Source: Streptococcus minor DSM 17118
GTDB taxonomy: Bacteria; Bacillota; Bacilli; Lactobacillales; Streptococcaceae
NCBI RefSeq assembly: GCF_000377005.1
Contig: NZ_AQYB01000033.1
Coordinates: 248,001-312,000 of the forward strand
Direction of reading: 5' to 3'
DNA length: 64,000 nucleotides
How positions within the stretch are numbered: the stretch's first letter is position 1; every line of letters starts with the position of its first letter. The notes beneath the pieces are model-generated. The model ran no database searches and was not told the origin of the DNA. It saw only the letters and a program-made list of their open reading frames with translations. Position numbers and translations under genes: made by a program. Below, piece after piece: positions 1 through 9,227 of this stretch.

Positions 1-224
1 ACCCAGAATACATATGTATAGTTGATACCTGCACCTGGAACTTGTCGAACCATATCGAGTAAATTTTGTGTCAGTTCTGTGATGACTAGTCCTAAAACAA
101 AAGGCTCTAAGACATTGGCTACTGCTGCTAAAATCTTTAAAAAGATAGCTAGAAAAAGAGTAAATTGATAGTGTTTTAAATAATCCCACAGTCGAATAAA
201 TACTGATTTTTCTCTCATCTTCAT
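1..224 (-). CDS. ABC exporter half-transporter, N-terminal fragment
   Basis: The reading frame starts at the ATG at 224 (a second ATG lies two codons further in) and runs off the left edge of the window. The visible 74 or so residues begin MKMREKSVFIRLWDYLKHYQ and continue into a hydrophobic segment typical of the first membrane helix of an ABC exporter fused to its ATPase. Its start overlaps the stop of the next upstream ABC gene by one base (TAATG), so the two are translationally coupled. Because that upstream subunit has a degenerate ATPase site, this fragment is probably the catalytically complete partner of a heterodimeric exporter. Substrate unknown; the nucleotide-binding domain lies outside the window. 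Confidence 0.85.
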   Translation of the reverse strand, partial: MKMREKSVFIRLWDYLKHYQFTLFLAIFLKILAAVANVLEPFVLGLVITELTQNLLDMVRQVPGAGINYTYVFW

Positions 225-1963
225 TACTCTCCTTCCGTTAATGATTGGTTATTGAGCTGGGAGTTTGCGATTTCGCGGTAAATCTCATTGGATAACATCA
301 GCTCATCATGTGTCCCACGGCCGACTACTTCTCCTTGATTCAGCACGATAATTTGGTCTGCATCCATGATGGTTCCCACACGCTGGGCAACGATTAAGAC
401 TGTTGCATTTTGGGTAACTGACTTGAGACGACGGCGTAAAATAGCATCTGTCTTGTAGTCTAAAGCAGAAAAGGAATCATCGAAGATATAAATATCTGGT
501 TTCTTGATGATTGCCCGCGCAATAGATAGGCGCTGCTTTTGCCCACCTGAAAGGTTGCTTCCCCCTTCAGCCAGATGGGTTTCATAACCTTCTTCGCGGC
601 TTTCGATAAATTCCTTAGCTTGCGCAACATCGGAAGCTTGGTCCAATTCGGGAAGAGTCGCATCTTGCTTACCGTACTTGAGATTTTCCTCGATAGTTCC
701 AGTGAAAAGAAGAGCTTTTTGAGGGATAAAACCAACTTTTTGACGAAGGGCTTTGAGATTATAATCTCTCACATCGACACCATCCACCAAGATTTTGCCC
801 AATGTCACATCGTAAAACCGAGGTATTAAATTGACCAGAGAAGATTTCCCTGACCCTGTAGAGCCGATAAAAGCAATGGTTTCACCTGGCTTGGTTTTAA
901 AGGAAATATTATGAAGGACTGGATTTTCTGTCTCACCCGGATAGGCAAAGGTCACATTGTCAAACTCTAAATAGCCTCTGGTCTCAGTTTGCGTAATACC
1001 GTCTTCATTGGGAGAAATCGAGATAGGCATATCCAAAACTTCCTGAATCCGACTGCTTGATACTGCCATTTTTGGATACATGGTAAACAGATTGGCAAAG
1101 ATAAGGAAAGAAAAGAGCGCATGGAAACTATACTCGATAAAGGCAACCAAATCTCCAATCTGCAAATTGCCTTTTGCTAAAGGATCAAGGGCAAACCAAA
1201 CAATTGCAACAATCATGGCAATAATGATTTGAACAAACAATGGCTCCGTCAATCCAGTCAAGGTAAAGAGGCGGCTGGAAATACTGGCGTATCCCTTGTT
1301 TTTATCTGCGAAGCGTTCCTCTTGAAAATCTTCACGAGCAAACGCTCGAATGACACGTAGTCCCATCAAGTTTTCACGGACATATTGATTGATTTTATCT
1401 AGGGTCTCCTGCTGCTTGGTCGAAATGGGCCTAGTTTTCATCGCCACATAAACCACTACAATGACGAGAAAAGGCATGGAAACTGCTACAATCCAGGCGA
1501 GAGACGGACTAGTAATGAGAATCATGACGACAGAGAAAATCATCATCAGTGGTGTCACAACACCGATTCGCAGACTCATCTCTGCGAACTGCATGAGAAC
1601 AAATGCATCGCTGGTCATCCGTGTCACAAGGGAGGAAACACCGATTTGCTCATACTCATGATGTGAATAAGTCTGTAGTTTGGCATAGATATCTGTCCGC
1701 AATTCTTTAATCATAGTCGTAGTGAGTTTACTTGAGGCATAGACCAGAGAGATCCGTCCAGCGATTCCCAAGACGACAATCACAAACATCATAATGGCCC
1801 AAAAAGTAAGACGTTCTGGATTGTTTTTAATAATCCCTTCATCAATCATTCTCGCTAATATAGCTGGCATACCCAAGTTGACAACTACGAATAAAAAGCC
1901 ACCAAAGTAATCTAGCCAGAGCCACTTGTGCTTAGATTGTAAATAAGACCAAATTAGTTTCAT
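224..1963 (-). CDS. ABC exporter half-transporter with degenerate ATPase site
   Basis: A 579-residue fused membrane plus ATPase protein of the multidrug/lipid exporter type. The first 300 residues hold about six membrane helices. The ATPase follows, with Walker A (GSTGSGKSS, about residue 366), signature LSGGQKQR (about 471) and Walker B ending IFDDSFSALD (about 495). The catalytic glutamate after Walker B is replaced by aspartate and the switch histidine by glutamine (VAQR), the pattern of the non-hydrolysing site in heterodimeric exporters. It overlaps its partner at the left edge of the window by one base. The start is preceded by AAGGAGAACAT. Probable role: multidrug or peptide export; substrate not predictable here. 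Confidence 0.9.
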   Translation of the reverse strand: MKLIWSYLQSKHKWLWLDYFGGFLFVVVNLGMPAILARMIDEGIIKNNPERLTFWAIMMFVIVVLGIAGRISLVYASSKLTTTMIKELRTDIYAKLQTYSHHEYEQIGVSSLVTRMTSDAFVLMQFAEMSLRIGVVTPLMMIFSVVMILITSPSLAWIVAVSMPFLVIVVVYVAMKTRPISTKQQETLDKINQYVRENLMGLRVIRAFAREDFQEERFADKNKGYASISSRLFTLTGLTEPLFVQIIIAMIVAIVWFALDPLAKGNLQIGDLVAFIEYSFHALFSFLIFANLFTMYPKMAVSSSRIQEVLDMPISISPNEDGITQTETRGYLEFDNVTFAYPGETENPVLHNISFKTKPGETIAFIGSTGSGKSSLVNLIPRFYDVTLGKILVDGVDVRDYNLKALRQKVGFIPQKALLFTGTIEENLKYGKQDATLPELDQASDVAQAKEFIESREEGYETHLAEGGSNLSGGQKQRLSIARAIIKKPDIYIFDDSFSALDYKTDAILRRRLKSVTQNATVLIVAQRVGTIMDADQIIVLNQGEVVGRGTHDELMLSNEIYREIANSQLNNQSLTEGE

Positions 1964-1993
1964 ATGTTCTCCTTCATTATTTTTATGATATCA

Positions 1994-3343
1994 TCATGTC
2001 GCATTTAGTATTTGATTTTCCAGCTGACGAAGTCTCCACTGAAGCAGAATTCCACAGGCAAAAATCCCCAAAATCAAACCTATCCAATAAGAGATTGGTC
2101 CTAAAGCCAGGGCATTTTCCAAAATCAAAGCTAAAGGAATAGCTATACTCCAATAACTTCCCACTCCAATGATAAAAGGCATAGTTGTGTCTTTGTAACC
2201 TCGTAGAATCCCTTGCAAGGGAGCCGTAAAAGCATCCGCTAGTTGGAAAAAGAGCGCATAAACAAGAAATTCGGATGTGATTTGGATAAAGGCGACATCA
2301 TTCCCATAGAGGGTCGCTACCCACCCTCGTGTTAGAAAGATAAAGGTTACGGTTAAGGCAGAAAAGGCAAAGGCAATGCTTCTACCGATTTTTGTATATT
2401 CTTTAACAGCTGTAACATTTTTCGCCCCAAACTCATAGGAAATCACAATCGGTAGAGCCATCGAAATACTAACTGGAAAAGCATACATCAAGGTTGCAAA
2501 ATTCATCGCTGCCTGATGCGCAGCGATAACTGGTGCAGAAAACTTGGCCATTAACAAACCTACTACAGCAAAGATAGCTACCTCAGCAAAGACTTGTAGA
2601 CCAATTGGTAAACCTAATTGAAAACCTTCTATAAATTTCCTTCTATCAAAATCAGTCCACTTCCAGATACCATAAGGACGAATAGCAGGATGAAAAATGG
2701 ACACTATCAAAACCACAAGTAACACAGCCCAGTAAGCAAAGGAAGTTCCAAGACCCGCTCCAACTCCTCCCATTTCTGGCAATCCAAACTTCCCATAAAT
2801 CAAAACATAGTTGAAAAAGGAATTAAAGGGAACTAAAAGTAACATAAGGTACATGGACAAATTAGTTAATCCCAAGGCATCGAAGAAAGAGCGAAAAACG
2901 CTAAAAAGGACTAGCGGTAAAATTCCTACTAAGATACAAGTAAGATAGCCTTGACTAACTGACAAAACTTCTGATTCCAATTTTAGTCTTGATAATATAG
3001 GTATCCCAACCATAAAAACAATTAGAAACAAAATCAAAACGAGGACTAAAGCCAAATAAATAAACTGGTGGAGTTCCTTACGGATTTGCTCCTGCTTTCC
3101 TTGCCCAAGATGATGACCGATAATAGGGATTAGAGCGGATACGATCGCTGTTGCAAAAGAAAAGAAAGGATTCCAGATACTAGTTGCCATAGATACTCCC
3201 GCCAAGTGCTCAGTACTATACTGCCCTGTCATCATAGTATCAATAAAAGATGCAGAATACGTCGCCAACTGATAAATCAAAATTGGAAAGAAGATCTTTA
3301 AAAATAAGACTACTTTCTCTCGCGTTGTTTCTACATGATACAT
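1994..3343 (-). CDS. MATE family multidrug/cation efflux protein
   Basis: About 449 residues with roughly twelve hydrophobic helices in two similar halves, the architecture of MATE (multi antimicrobial extrusion) transporters that expel cationic drugs using a sodium or proton gradient. The N-terminal half shows the family-like stretch YSASFIDTMMTGQYSTEHLA after helix 1. I chose the ATG at 3343 (MYHVETTREK) rather than the in-frame ATG at 3367, because AAGGAG lies upstream of it and the earlier start has no ribosome site. It lies 30 bases upstream of the ABC exporter gene on the same strand, so these efflux genes may be cotranscribed. Specific substrate unknown. Confidence 0.85.
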   Translation of the reverse strand: MYHVETTREKVVLFLKIFFPILIYQLATYSASFIDTMMTGQYSTEHLAGVSMATSIWNPFFSFATAIVSALIPIIGHHLGQGKQEQIRKELHQFIYLALVLVLILFLIVFMVGIPILSRLKLESEVLSVSQGYLTCILVGILPLVLFSVFRSFFDALGLTNLSMYLMLLLVPFNSFFNYVLIYGKFGLPEMGGVGAGLGTSFAYWAVLLVVLIVSIFHPAIRPYGIWKWTDFDRRKFIEGFQLGLPIGLQVFAEVAIFAVVGLLMAKFSAPVIAAHQAAMNFATLMYAFPVSISMALPIVISYEFGAKNVTAVKEYTKIGRSIAFAFSALTVTFIFLTRGWVATLYGNDVAFIQITSEFLVYALFFQLADAFTAPLQGILRGYKDTTMPFIIGVGSYWSIAIPLALILENALALGPISYWIGLILGIFACGILLQWRLRQLENQILNAT

Positions 3344-3372
3344 TTTCTCATCACTCCTTCTTCGCATGACTT

Positions 3373-3408
3373 TATCAATAAAAGAAGCACACTTTGTGCG
3401 CTTCTAGC
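3373..3408 (-). terminator. Rho-independent terminator of xpt
   Basis: On the minus strand AGAAGCGCAC-AAA-GTGTGCTTCT forms a stem followed by TTTTATT, just after the xpt stop codon. It separates xpt from the MATE gene. Confidence 0.75.
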
Positions 3409-3412
3409 CCAT

Positions 3413-3994
3413 TTACACATCTGCTGGTGCGAATACGACTGTTCCATTTTCTAAGGATGCAATCCGTGCCAACGATACCACCGTCTGTCCAGCCTCTTCT
3501 AGTAGCTGTCTTCCACCTTGAAACGATTTTTCAATCACAATTGCAATGGCTTCAACAGAAGCACCAGCTTGTCCAATAATTTCTAACAAACCCTTAGCAG
3601 CTTGACCATTAGCCAAAAAATCATCGACAATGAGCAAGCGATCATCTTTGGATAAAAAAGCCTCCACGATTGAAATTTGACTAGTAACCTGTTTTGTAAA
3701 GGAATAAACTTCTGCTGTCAGAATCCCTTCTGTCATGGTGATATTCTTTGATTTCTTGGCAAATACCATAGGAACACCTAGAGCTTCAGCCACATATACC
3801 GCAGGAGCAATCCCTGATGCCTCAATCGTTACGACTTTAGTAATCCCAGAATGTTTAAAGTACTCTGCAAACACATGCCCAATCTCCTTCATCAAGGCTA
3901 CATCCACCTGATGCGTCAAAAACGAATCAACTTTTAAAACAGTGTCGCATAATACCCGACCATCTTGTACAATCCGTTCTTCCAGTTTTTTCAT
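3413..3994 (-). CDS. xpt: Xanthine phosphoribosyltransferase
   Basis: 193 residues, the usual length for Xpt, which converts xanthine and PRPP to XMP in purine salvage in the cytoplasm. The PRPP-binding loop is clear ([16 protein letters not shown], about residues 124-139), and the N-terminus [14 protein letters not shown] is typical of the family. In many Firmicutes xpt is followed by the xanthine permease pbuX; here it ends at a terminator and no permease follows. The leader (3995-4100) contains two TATAAT-like boxes (GGTATAAT and ATATAAT) but I could not find the conserved core of a purine riboswitch, so control is probably not by that element. Confidence 0.95.
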   Translation of the reverse strand: MKKLEERIVQDGRVLCDTVLKVDSFLTHQVDVALMKEIGHVFAEYFKHSGITKVVTIEASGIAPAVYVAEALGVPMVFAKKSKNITMTEGILTAEVYSFTKQVTSQISIVEAFLSKDDRLLIVDDFLANGQAAKGLLEIIGQAGASVEAIAIVIEKSFQGGRQLLEEAGQTVVSLARIASLENGTVVFAPADV

Positions 3995-4105
3995 ATCTCT
4001 CCCTCAGTTTTCTTATCCTACTATTATATAAAAAAGAAAGGGTATTTCGCAAGTTTTTCTCAGTTGAGCTTTTATAGTGTAATCATCATAAGTATATTAT
4101 ACCAC

Positions 4106-4142
4106 AATAAAACCCTTTCTCGATGTGGAGAAAAGGGCTTTG
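4106..4142 (-). terminator. Terminator downstream of nth
   Basis: Minus strand AAAGCCCTTTTCT-CCACATCG-AGAAAGGGTTTTATT: an A/T-flanked stem with a U-run immediately after the nth stop codon; it also ends in a run of A on the other side and may work in both directions. Confidence 0.7.
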
Positions 4143-4143
4143 G

Positions 4144-4767
4144 CTAGTCAAACTCATATAGTTGCGGGTACTTTTCGCATGCTGGATTTTTGGGATGGCA
4201 GACTTCTCGACCGAAGTAAATCATGGCCTGGTGAGCCTTAAGCCAGAGTTCAGGTGGTAGGACCTCCATAACTCGTTTTTCTGTTTCTAGAGGGGTAGCT
4301 GATTTTTTTACGATGTCATGGTGTTTGCAGATGCGACCGACATGGGTATCCACCGCAAAAGCAGGAATACCAAAACCTACGCTGAGTACCACATTAGCTG
4401 TTTTTCGACCAACTCCTGATAAGGCTTCCAGTTCTTCTCGAGTTTGTGGCACATGCCCTTCATGGCGTTCTAGCAACTGCTGGGCACATTCTTTGAGAAA
4501 CTTGGCCTTGTTGCGATACAAGCCAAGGCGTGAGATATACTTAGAAATTTCATTAACATCTGCTTTTGCCATGTTCTCGGGTGTCGGAAAGGCAGCAAAC
4601 AGTCCTGGAGTAGCTTTGTTGACGGCTGCATCCGTTGTTTGAGCAGATAACATAACCGCTACCAACAGTTCAAAATGATTTCGAAAATCCAAGCTAGGCT
4701 TGGCATCCGGATAGAGAGCAATAATTTCTTCTAAGACCTTTCGGGCCCGTTTTTTCGATAATACCAT
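4144..4767 (-). CDS. nth: Endonuclease III-like DNA glycosylase/AP lyase, lacking the Fe-S loop
   Basis: 207 residues from MVLSKKRARKVLEEII, the start matching streptococcal Nth proteins as I recall them; the longer frame from 4806 has no support. It removes oxidised pyrimidines and nicks abasic sites in base excision repair. The helix-hairpin-helix LSGVGRKTANV carries the catalytic lysine, and FAVDTHVGRI the catalytic aspartate. The C-terminal [4Fe-4S] motif C-X6-C-X2-C-X5-C is incomplete: CHPKNPAC keeps the first two cysteines but EKYPQLYEFD lacks the last two, so no cluster should form. The ClC gene lies upstream on the same strand. See the parallel loss in MutY. Confidence 0.92.
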   Translation of the reverse strand: MVLSKKRARKVLEEIIALYPDAKPSLDFRNHFELLVAVMLSAQTTDAAVNKATPGLFAAFPTPENMAKADVNEISKYISRLGLYRNKAKFLKECAQQLLERHEGHVPQTREELEALSGVGRKTANVVLSVGFGIPAFAVDTHVGRICKHHDIVKKSATPLETEKRVMEVLPPELWLKAHQAMIYFGREVCHPKNPACEKYPQLYEFD

Positions 4768-4911
4768 AGAACTATTATACCATAGATATTCCAATAAACT
4801 TGCCAAGTCTGCTTTATAACTAGTGGCTAATCATAGAGTGATTTTATATAAATTGGTTAAAACGAAATGAAAATCATCACTAATACTGATAAATCAAAGG
4901 GTAATTCCTGT

Positions 4912-4950
4912 TTACCAAAAATCAGCTCTTTGGATAGGGCTGATTTTTCT
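4912..4950 (-). terminator. Terminator downstream of the ClC gene
   Basis: Minus strand AAAAATCAGCCC-TATCCAAA-GAGCTGATTTTTG: stem AAAATCAGC/GCTGATTTT with flanking T and A runs, between the ClC gene and nth; potentially bidirectional. Confidence 0.75.
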
Positions 4951-4959
4951 ATGTGTGGA

Positions 4960-6501
4960 TTACTTATTTCCTTCAAAGATATGACGTACTGTATGTATTT
5001 CTGAAACAGGAAGAGCCACATAGAGGGTGTCTCCCGTATGCAAGAGGCTATTTCCTTTGACAACCTTACTCTTACCATGATGAATCTGACTGGTAATCAG
5101 GCAGGATGGAGGAAGAGGCAAGTCACTGACAAATGTATCTCCTAATTTTTCCGAAACCACTACTTCTATCAGAGTCATATCTGCATTATGCTCCAGATTT
5201 TCTGGTAGTAATTTTTCCAGCATGGCTTCATAAATTGGTGCTCCACCAAGTAAGTCCATGATGATATAAGCACTTAGCGCCACCAAGCCAATCACCATCA
5301 GCTGGCTCATATTTCCCACCATCTCTGTTACCAAAATCATAGCGGTAAGCGGAGCTTTGGAGATAGCAGCAAAGAAACCTGCCATACCTAGAACGATAAA
5401 TAGACTCATCTGTTCTTGGGCAATCCAACCAAAATCAAATGTGAGCCGTCCAAATACCAAGCCCAATAAACTACCTAGAGTGAGAATAGGTAGAAAAATA
5501 CCACCTGGTAAGCCCGAACCATAAGCAATCATACTCCAAACAAAGCGAATAACCAAGTAGACAATGAGAATCACTAGACTGGGTTGAAAATGTGGTAACT
5601 CTAAAATCAAATGATGCCCACCTCCTAATAACTCAGGGAAGAAGTAGCCGATGGGAAGAATGAAGATAAAGGCAAACAAACTATGGTATTGGGAGGGCAA
5701 AGGAATGATCTTGGATAAAAAGTCATAAAAATACTGAATATGAAGAATCACTATTTCGTAAAAAAAGCCTGCCAGACCTAGAAAAAGTCCTAGTACTATA
5801 TAAATCCAATATTGTTTCAATTCAAGAACAGGTAAATGTTCAGGCATCTGCAAAACAGGAGTTAGACCAAAAACATGCAGAGAGATAAAATTAGCGGTAA
5901 TACTGGCAGCTAGAGCCGATACCCAGACCAATCTTGAAAATTGATGATAAACTTCCTCTACAACAAATAGCAGACCAGCAATAGGAGCATTGAAAGCTGC
6001 AGCTAAACCTGCTGCTGCACCGCTCGCTATGAGGCTGCGTTTCTCCATTTTGCTTGCTTTCAGTCCTTCTGCAATTCCTTTTGCCGTAACAGCTCCCAGC
6101 TGAATACTAGGACCTTCTCTTCCCAACATAAGACCAGAAGCAATAGCCAAGCTCCCACCTATAAATTTCCGCCATAAAACAGTCCACCATTGTAGCTGCA
6201 TCATGCCTTTTAATTCGGCTTCCACCTGAGGAATACCAGAACCTTTTGCATCTGGGGCGCCTGCAATCATTTTTCCAACAAAGACAACGATAAAGGCATA
6301 AAAAAGAATAATAACAAGGAGATAGAATGGCTGATGATGGGCTTGATGATAGAGATAGGTGACCATCTCAAATAGTTTTTGGATAGCTAGGCGAAACGCA
6401 ACAACAACCACTCCTACTCCTGTTCCTACGACTATTCCTCGAATAACAGAATAAAGGATAGACTGGGAAATAAATTTTACTTCCTTGTGGTGATTTTCCA
6501 T
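4960..6501 (-). CDS. ClC family chloride channel/H+-Cl- exchanger with C-terminal TrkA_C domain
   Basis: 513 residues. The ClC selectivity-filter signatures appear in order: GSGIPQ (about residue 88), GREGPSIQ (about 125) containing the gating glutamate, and GLPGGIFLP (about 330). The internal glutamate pair in VVEEVYHQF matches the region of the proton glutamate of bacterial antiporters, so proton-coupled exchange is likely. After the membrane part, a soluble tail from about residue 440 (LIEVVVSEKLGDTFVSDL..., ending in VRHIFEGNK) looks like a TrkA_C/RCK-C ligand-binding domain, an arrangement common in Firmicute ClC proteins. Likely role: acid or halide stress at the membrane. Confidence 0.92.
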   Translation of the reverse strand: MENHHKEVKFISQSILYSVIRGIVVGTGVGVVVVAFRLAIQKLFEMVTYLYHQAHHQPFYLLVIILFYAFIVVFVGKMIAGAPDAKGSGIPQVEAELKGMMQLQWWTVLWRKFIGGSLAIASGLMLGREGPSIQLGAVTAKGIAEGLKASKMEKRSLIASGAAAGLAAAFNAPIAGLLFVVEEVYHQFSRLVWVSALAASITANFISLHVFGLTPVLQMPEHLPVLELKQYWIYIVLGLFLGLAGFFYEIVILHIQYFYDFLSKIIPLPSQYHSLFAFIFILPIGYFFPELLGGGHHLILELPHFQPSLVILIVYLVIRFVWSMIAYGSGLPGGIFLPILTLGSLLGLVFGRLTFDFGWIAQEQMSLFIVLGMAGFFAAISKAPLTAMILVTEMVGNMSQLMVIGLVALSAYIIMDLLGGAPIYEAMLEKLLPENLEHNADMTLIEVVVSEKLGDTFVSDLPLPPSCLITSQIHHGKSKVVKGNSLLHTGDTLYVALPVSEIHTVRHIFEGNK

Positions 6502-6540
6502 TGGATTTCTTTTCCTTCCATGTTAGTTGTTAACATTCTT

Positions 6541-6578
6541 TAAAAAATGGGCCAGCTCAACTGATGCCCACTTTTTAT
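6541..6578 (-). terminator. Terminator of the potABCD operon
   Basis: Minus strand AAAGTGGGC-(13 bases)-GCCCATTTTTT immediately downstream of potD; GC stem followed by a U-run. Confidence 0.75.
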
Positions 6579-6586
6579 GTCAACTA

Positions 6587-7657
6587 TTATTTCCGATACA
6601 TCTTGAACTGTAGATAAAGGTCGTTATAGAGTCCCAGCATTTCAGGGCCAAGGTTATCATACACTTCCATGTTCATCATGGTTTTAGCCGATGGATAGAA
6701 AGCCTCATCATTCTGCGTTTCTTGATCCAGCATAGCCTTGGCTTCGGGAATCGGTGTTGAGTAACCGACATACTCTGCATTGCGCAAAGCGTTTTCTGGG
6801 CGAAGCATAAAGCTGATAAAGGCATGAGCTCCGTCGATATTCTTGGCTGTTCTAGGGATGACCATATTATCAAACCAGAGGTTAGAACCCTTGGATGGTA
6901 CCACATAGCGAAGATTTTCGTTGCCATCTAGCATTTCACTAGCTTCTCCCGAAAAACTAACTGCAATAGCAGCTGCATCCTGAATCATATAACCTTTGAT
7001 TTCATCTGCAACAATAGCTTTGACATTCGGAGTCAAATTGTAGAGGTGTTCTGCTGTTTCTTCAATCTGGCTTGTTTCCTTGGAGTTTAAACTATAGCCC
7101 AGTGACTGTAGTCCAAATCCCATGACTTCTCGCACCCCATCAATCAGCATAATATTATCGCGGTATTCATCCGACCAGAGGTCTTCCCATTCTTTAGGAG
7201 GAGTTTGCACCATGGTTGTATTGTAGACAATCCCCAAGGTACCCCAAAAATATGGGATAGAATAGTCATTTTTCTCATCGAAGCTCAATCCCATAAACTG
7301 AGGATCAATGTTTTCTAATCCTTGAATCTTAGACTTATCTAACTTGAGTAGCATGTCTTCCTCTCGCATTTTAGAAATCATGTACTCAGATGGTACTGCC
7401 AAATCATAGGTTGTTCCACCTTGCTTGATTTTGGTGTACATAGCCTCATTGGAGTCAAAAGTCTGATAATCCACTTGGATACCTGTCTCCTTGGTAAAAT
7501 CTGTCAATAATTCTGGATCAATATAATCTCCCCAGTTATAAATGACCAACTTATCCGTTGTACCTTTTGTATTTTTGGCTTCTAGTTGATTCGTAATGCC
7601 CCATAACAGTAAGATAATGAGGATAATACCTAAGAAAAATGAATAGAGTCTTCTCAT
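6587..7657 (-). CDS. potD: Spermidine/putrescine-binding protein PotD
   Basis: 356 residues. An N-terminal hydrophobic segment (residues 5-22) acts as signal or anchor; no lipobox cysteine is visible, as in streptococcal PotD as I recall it. The mature part opens LVIYNWGDYIDPELL, the signature of polyamine-binding proteins, and includes YFWGTLGIVYN and LWFDNMVIPRT. It captures polyamines outside the membrane and hands them to PotBC. The gene is last in potABCD and overlaps potC by four bases. The terminator right behind it closes the operon. Confidence 0.96.
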   Translation of the reverse strand: MRRLYSFFLGIILIILLLWGITNQLEAKNTKGTTDKLVIYNWGDYIDPELLTDFTKETGIQVDYQTFDSNEAMYTKIKQGGTTYDLAVPSEYMISKMREEDMLLKLDKSKIQGLENIDPQFMGLSFDEKNDYSIPYFWGTLGIVYNTTMVQTPPKEWEDLWSDEYRDNIMLIDGVREVMGFGLQSLGYSLNSKETSQIEETAEHLYNLTPNVKAIVADEIKGYMIQDAAAIAVSFSGEASEMLDGNENLRYVVPSKGSNLWFDNMVIPRTAKNIDGAHAFISFMLRPENALRNAEYVGYSTPIPEAKAMLDQETQNDEAFYPSAKTMMNMEVYDNLGPEMLGLYNDLYLQFKMYRK

Positions 7658-8427
7658 ACCATCTCCTCCTTCTCCCGTGAAATGAAATAGTAACCAACAA
7701 CCAGAAGGATACTAAAGAGAAAAACCAAAGCAGACAAGGCATTGATTTCCAATGAAATCCCTTGACGAGCCCGTGAATAAATCTCAACAGAAAGATTGGA
7801 ATAACCATTTCCTGTCACAAAGAAAGTTACAGCAAAGTCATCCAAAGAGTAGGTAAAGGCCATAAAGTAACCTGCAATAATGGCTGGTGTCAGATAAGGT
7901 AGCATAATGGATTTCAGCATTTGGAACTGACTGGCACCCAAATCATAGGCAGCCGAAATCATATCCGCATTCATCTCTTTTAAACGAGGCAGGACCATTA
8001 GTACTACAATAGGAATGGAGAAGGCCACATGACTAAGTAGAACAGAGCTAAAACCCAGCTCAAAGCCAATTTTTGTAAACAAAATAAGGAAACTTGCACC
8101 AATCATAACATCGGGTGCCACCATCAGGATATTGTTGATGGATAGGAGGGCATTTTGGTATTTATCCTTTGACTGATAGATATAGATAGCACCAAAGGTT
8201 CCGACAATGGTCGCAATCAAAGAACTCAAAAAGGCTAAGAGAAAGGTTTGGGCTAAAATCAGCATGAGGCGACTATCGCCCAGCATGGTTCCAAAATACT
8301 CCAAGGTAAAACCTGTAAACTTGTTCATGTCTCCGCCTTTGTTGAAAGCGTAGAAAATCAAGTAGAAAATCGGCAAGTAGAGAATCAGAAAGGCAATAGC
8401 CAGATATATTTTCGCAAATTTTTTCAT
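7654..8427 (-). CDS. potC: Spermidine/putrescine ABC transporter permease PotC
   Basis: 257 residues with six hydrophobic segments and the EAA loop (AAYDLGASQFQMLKSIMLPYLTPAI), where the permease docks on the ATPase. I start it at MKKFAKIY (8427), which overlaps the potB stop as ATGA; the longer frame from 8454 lies inside potB. Inner partner of PotB in the polyamine importer. Confidence 0.95.
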   Translation of the reverse strand: MKKFAKIYLAIAFLILYLPIFYLIFYAFNKGGDMNKFTGFTLEYFGTMLGDSRLMLILAQTFLLAFLSSLIATIVGTFGAIYIYQSKDKYQNALLSINNILMVAPDVMIGASFLILFTKIGFELGFSSVLLSHVAFSIPIVVLMVLPRLKEMNADMISAAYDLGASQFQMLKSIMLPYLTPAIIAGYFMAFTYSLDDFAVTFFVTGNGYSNLSVEIYSRARQGISLEINALSALVFLFSILLVVGYYFISREKEEMV

Positions 8428-9227
8428 GACTTTTTCCTCTCTTTCGTTAGCCACATGACAGCCAGCATAGCGACTATCAGAACCACTCCAATGGTAGAGC
8501 CCATTCCCCAGTTTTGGGTAGTCAGGAAGTGTTGCTCGATGGCGGTTCCCAATGTGATGACCCGGTTACCCCCAATTAAGCGTGTCAGCATAAAGAGGCT
8601 AAGGCTGGGGATGAAGACCGCCTGAACGCCACTACGGACACCATTCATAGATAGTGGCAAGATGACCTTAGTAAAGGTTTGCCAAGGGCTAGCTCCCAAA
8701 TCACGACTAGCATGGATGAGATGCGGGTCCAGGTCATCTAAGACATTGAAAATCGGCAAAATCATAAAAGGAATTTCAATATAACTGGCTACAGCAATAA
8801 ACGAAAAATCTGTAAAAAGAATCTGCTGAGCTCCAATACCAAAGAATGAAAGAAATTGGTTGATGGAGCCATGTTGGCCAAAAATTCCGATAAAGGCATA
8901 AGCTTTGAGTAGCAAATTGACCCAAGTTGGCAAGATGATGAGCATCAGCCAGAGCTGCTTATGTTTGAGCTGGGTCAAAAAGAGGGCTGTTGGATAGGAA
9001 AAAAGCAGAGTGACCAAGGTAATAATACCGGCATAGAAAATAGAGTTAAAACTCATTTTCAAATAGGTCATATTTGGCGAATGAAAATAGGACTGGTAAT
9101 TGGCCAAGGTCATCTCGTCATGAATATTAAAGAAAGACTGATACACAATGAGCACAACTGGGGCTAGAACAAAGAGAAAGACCCAGAGCATGTAGGGCGC
9201 CATAAAGAATTTAGAGGTTTTCTTCAT
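8424..9227 (-). CDS. potB: Spermidine/putrescine ABC transporter permease PotB
   Basis: 267 residues with six membrane helices and an EAA loop ([22 protein letters not shown]). The start [12 protein letters not shown] at 9227 is preceded by AGGAGGAACGCA, a strong ribosome site; the longer frame from 9248 places this site inside the gene. The start sits inside the last codons of potA (17-base overlap), so translation is coupled. Forms the membrane channel with PotC. Confidence 0.95.
   Translation of the reverse strand: MKKTSKFFMAPYMLWVFLFVLAPVVLIVYQSFFNIHDEMTLANYQSYFHSPNMTYLKMSFNSIFYAGIITLVTLLFSYPTALFLTQLKHKQLWLMLIILPTWVNLLLKAYAFIGIFGQHGSINQFLSFFGIGAQQILFTDFSFIAVASYIEIPFMILPIFNVLDDLDPHLIHASRDLGASPWQTFTKVILPLSMNGVRSGVQAVFIPSLSLFMLTRLIGGNRVITLGTAIEQHFLTTQNWGMGSTIGVVLIVAMLAVMWLTKERKKS

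Noticed and set aside
3995..4105. Purine riboswitch upstream of xpt
   Set aside because: The conserved core and paired loops of that riboswitch were not found; only promoter-like boxes are present.
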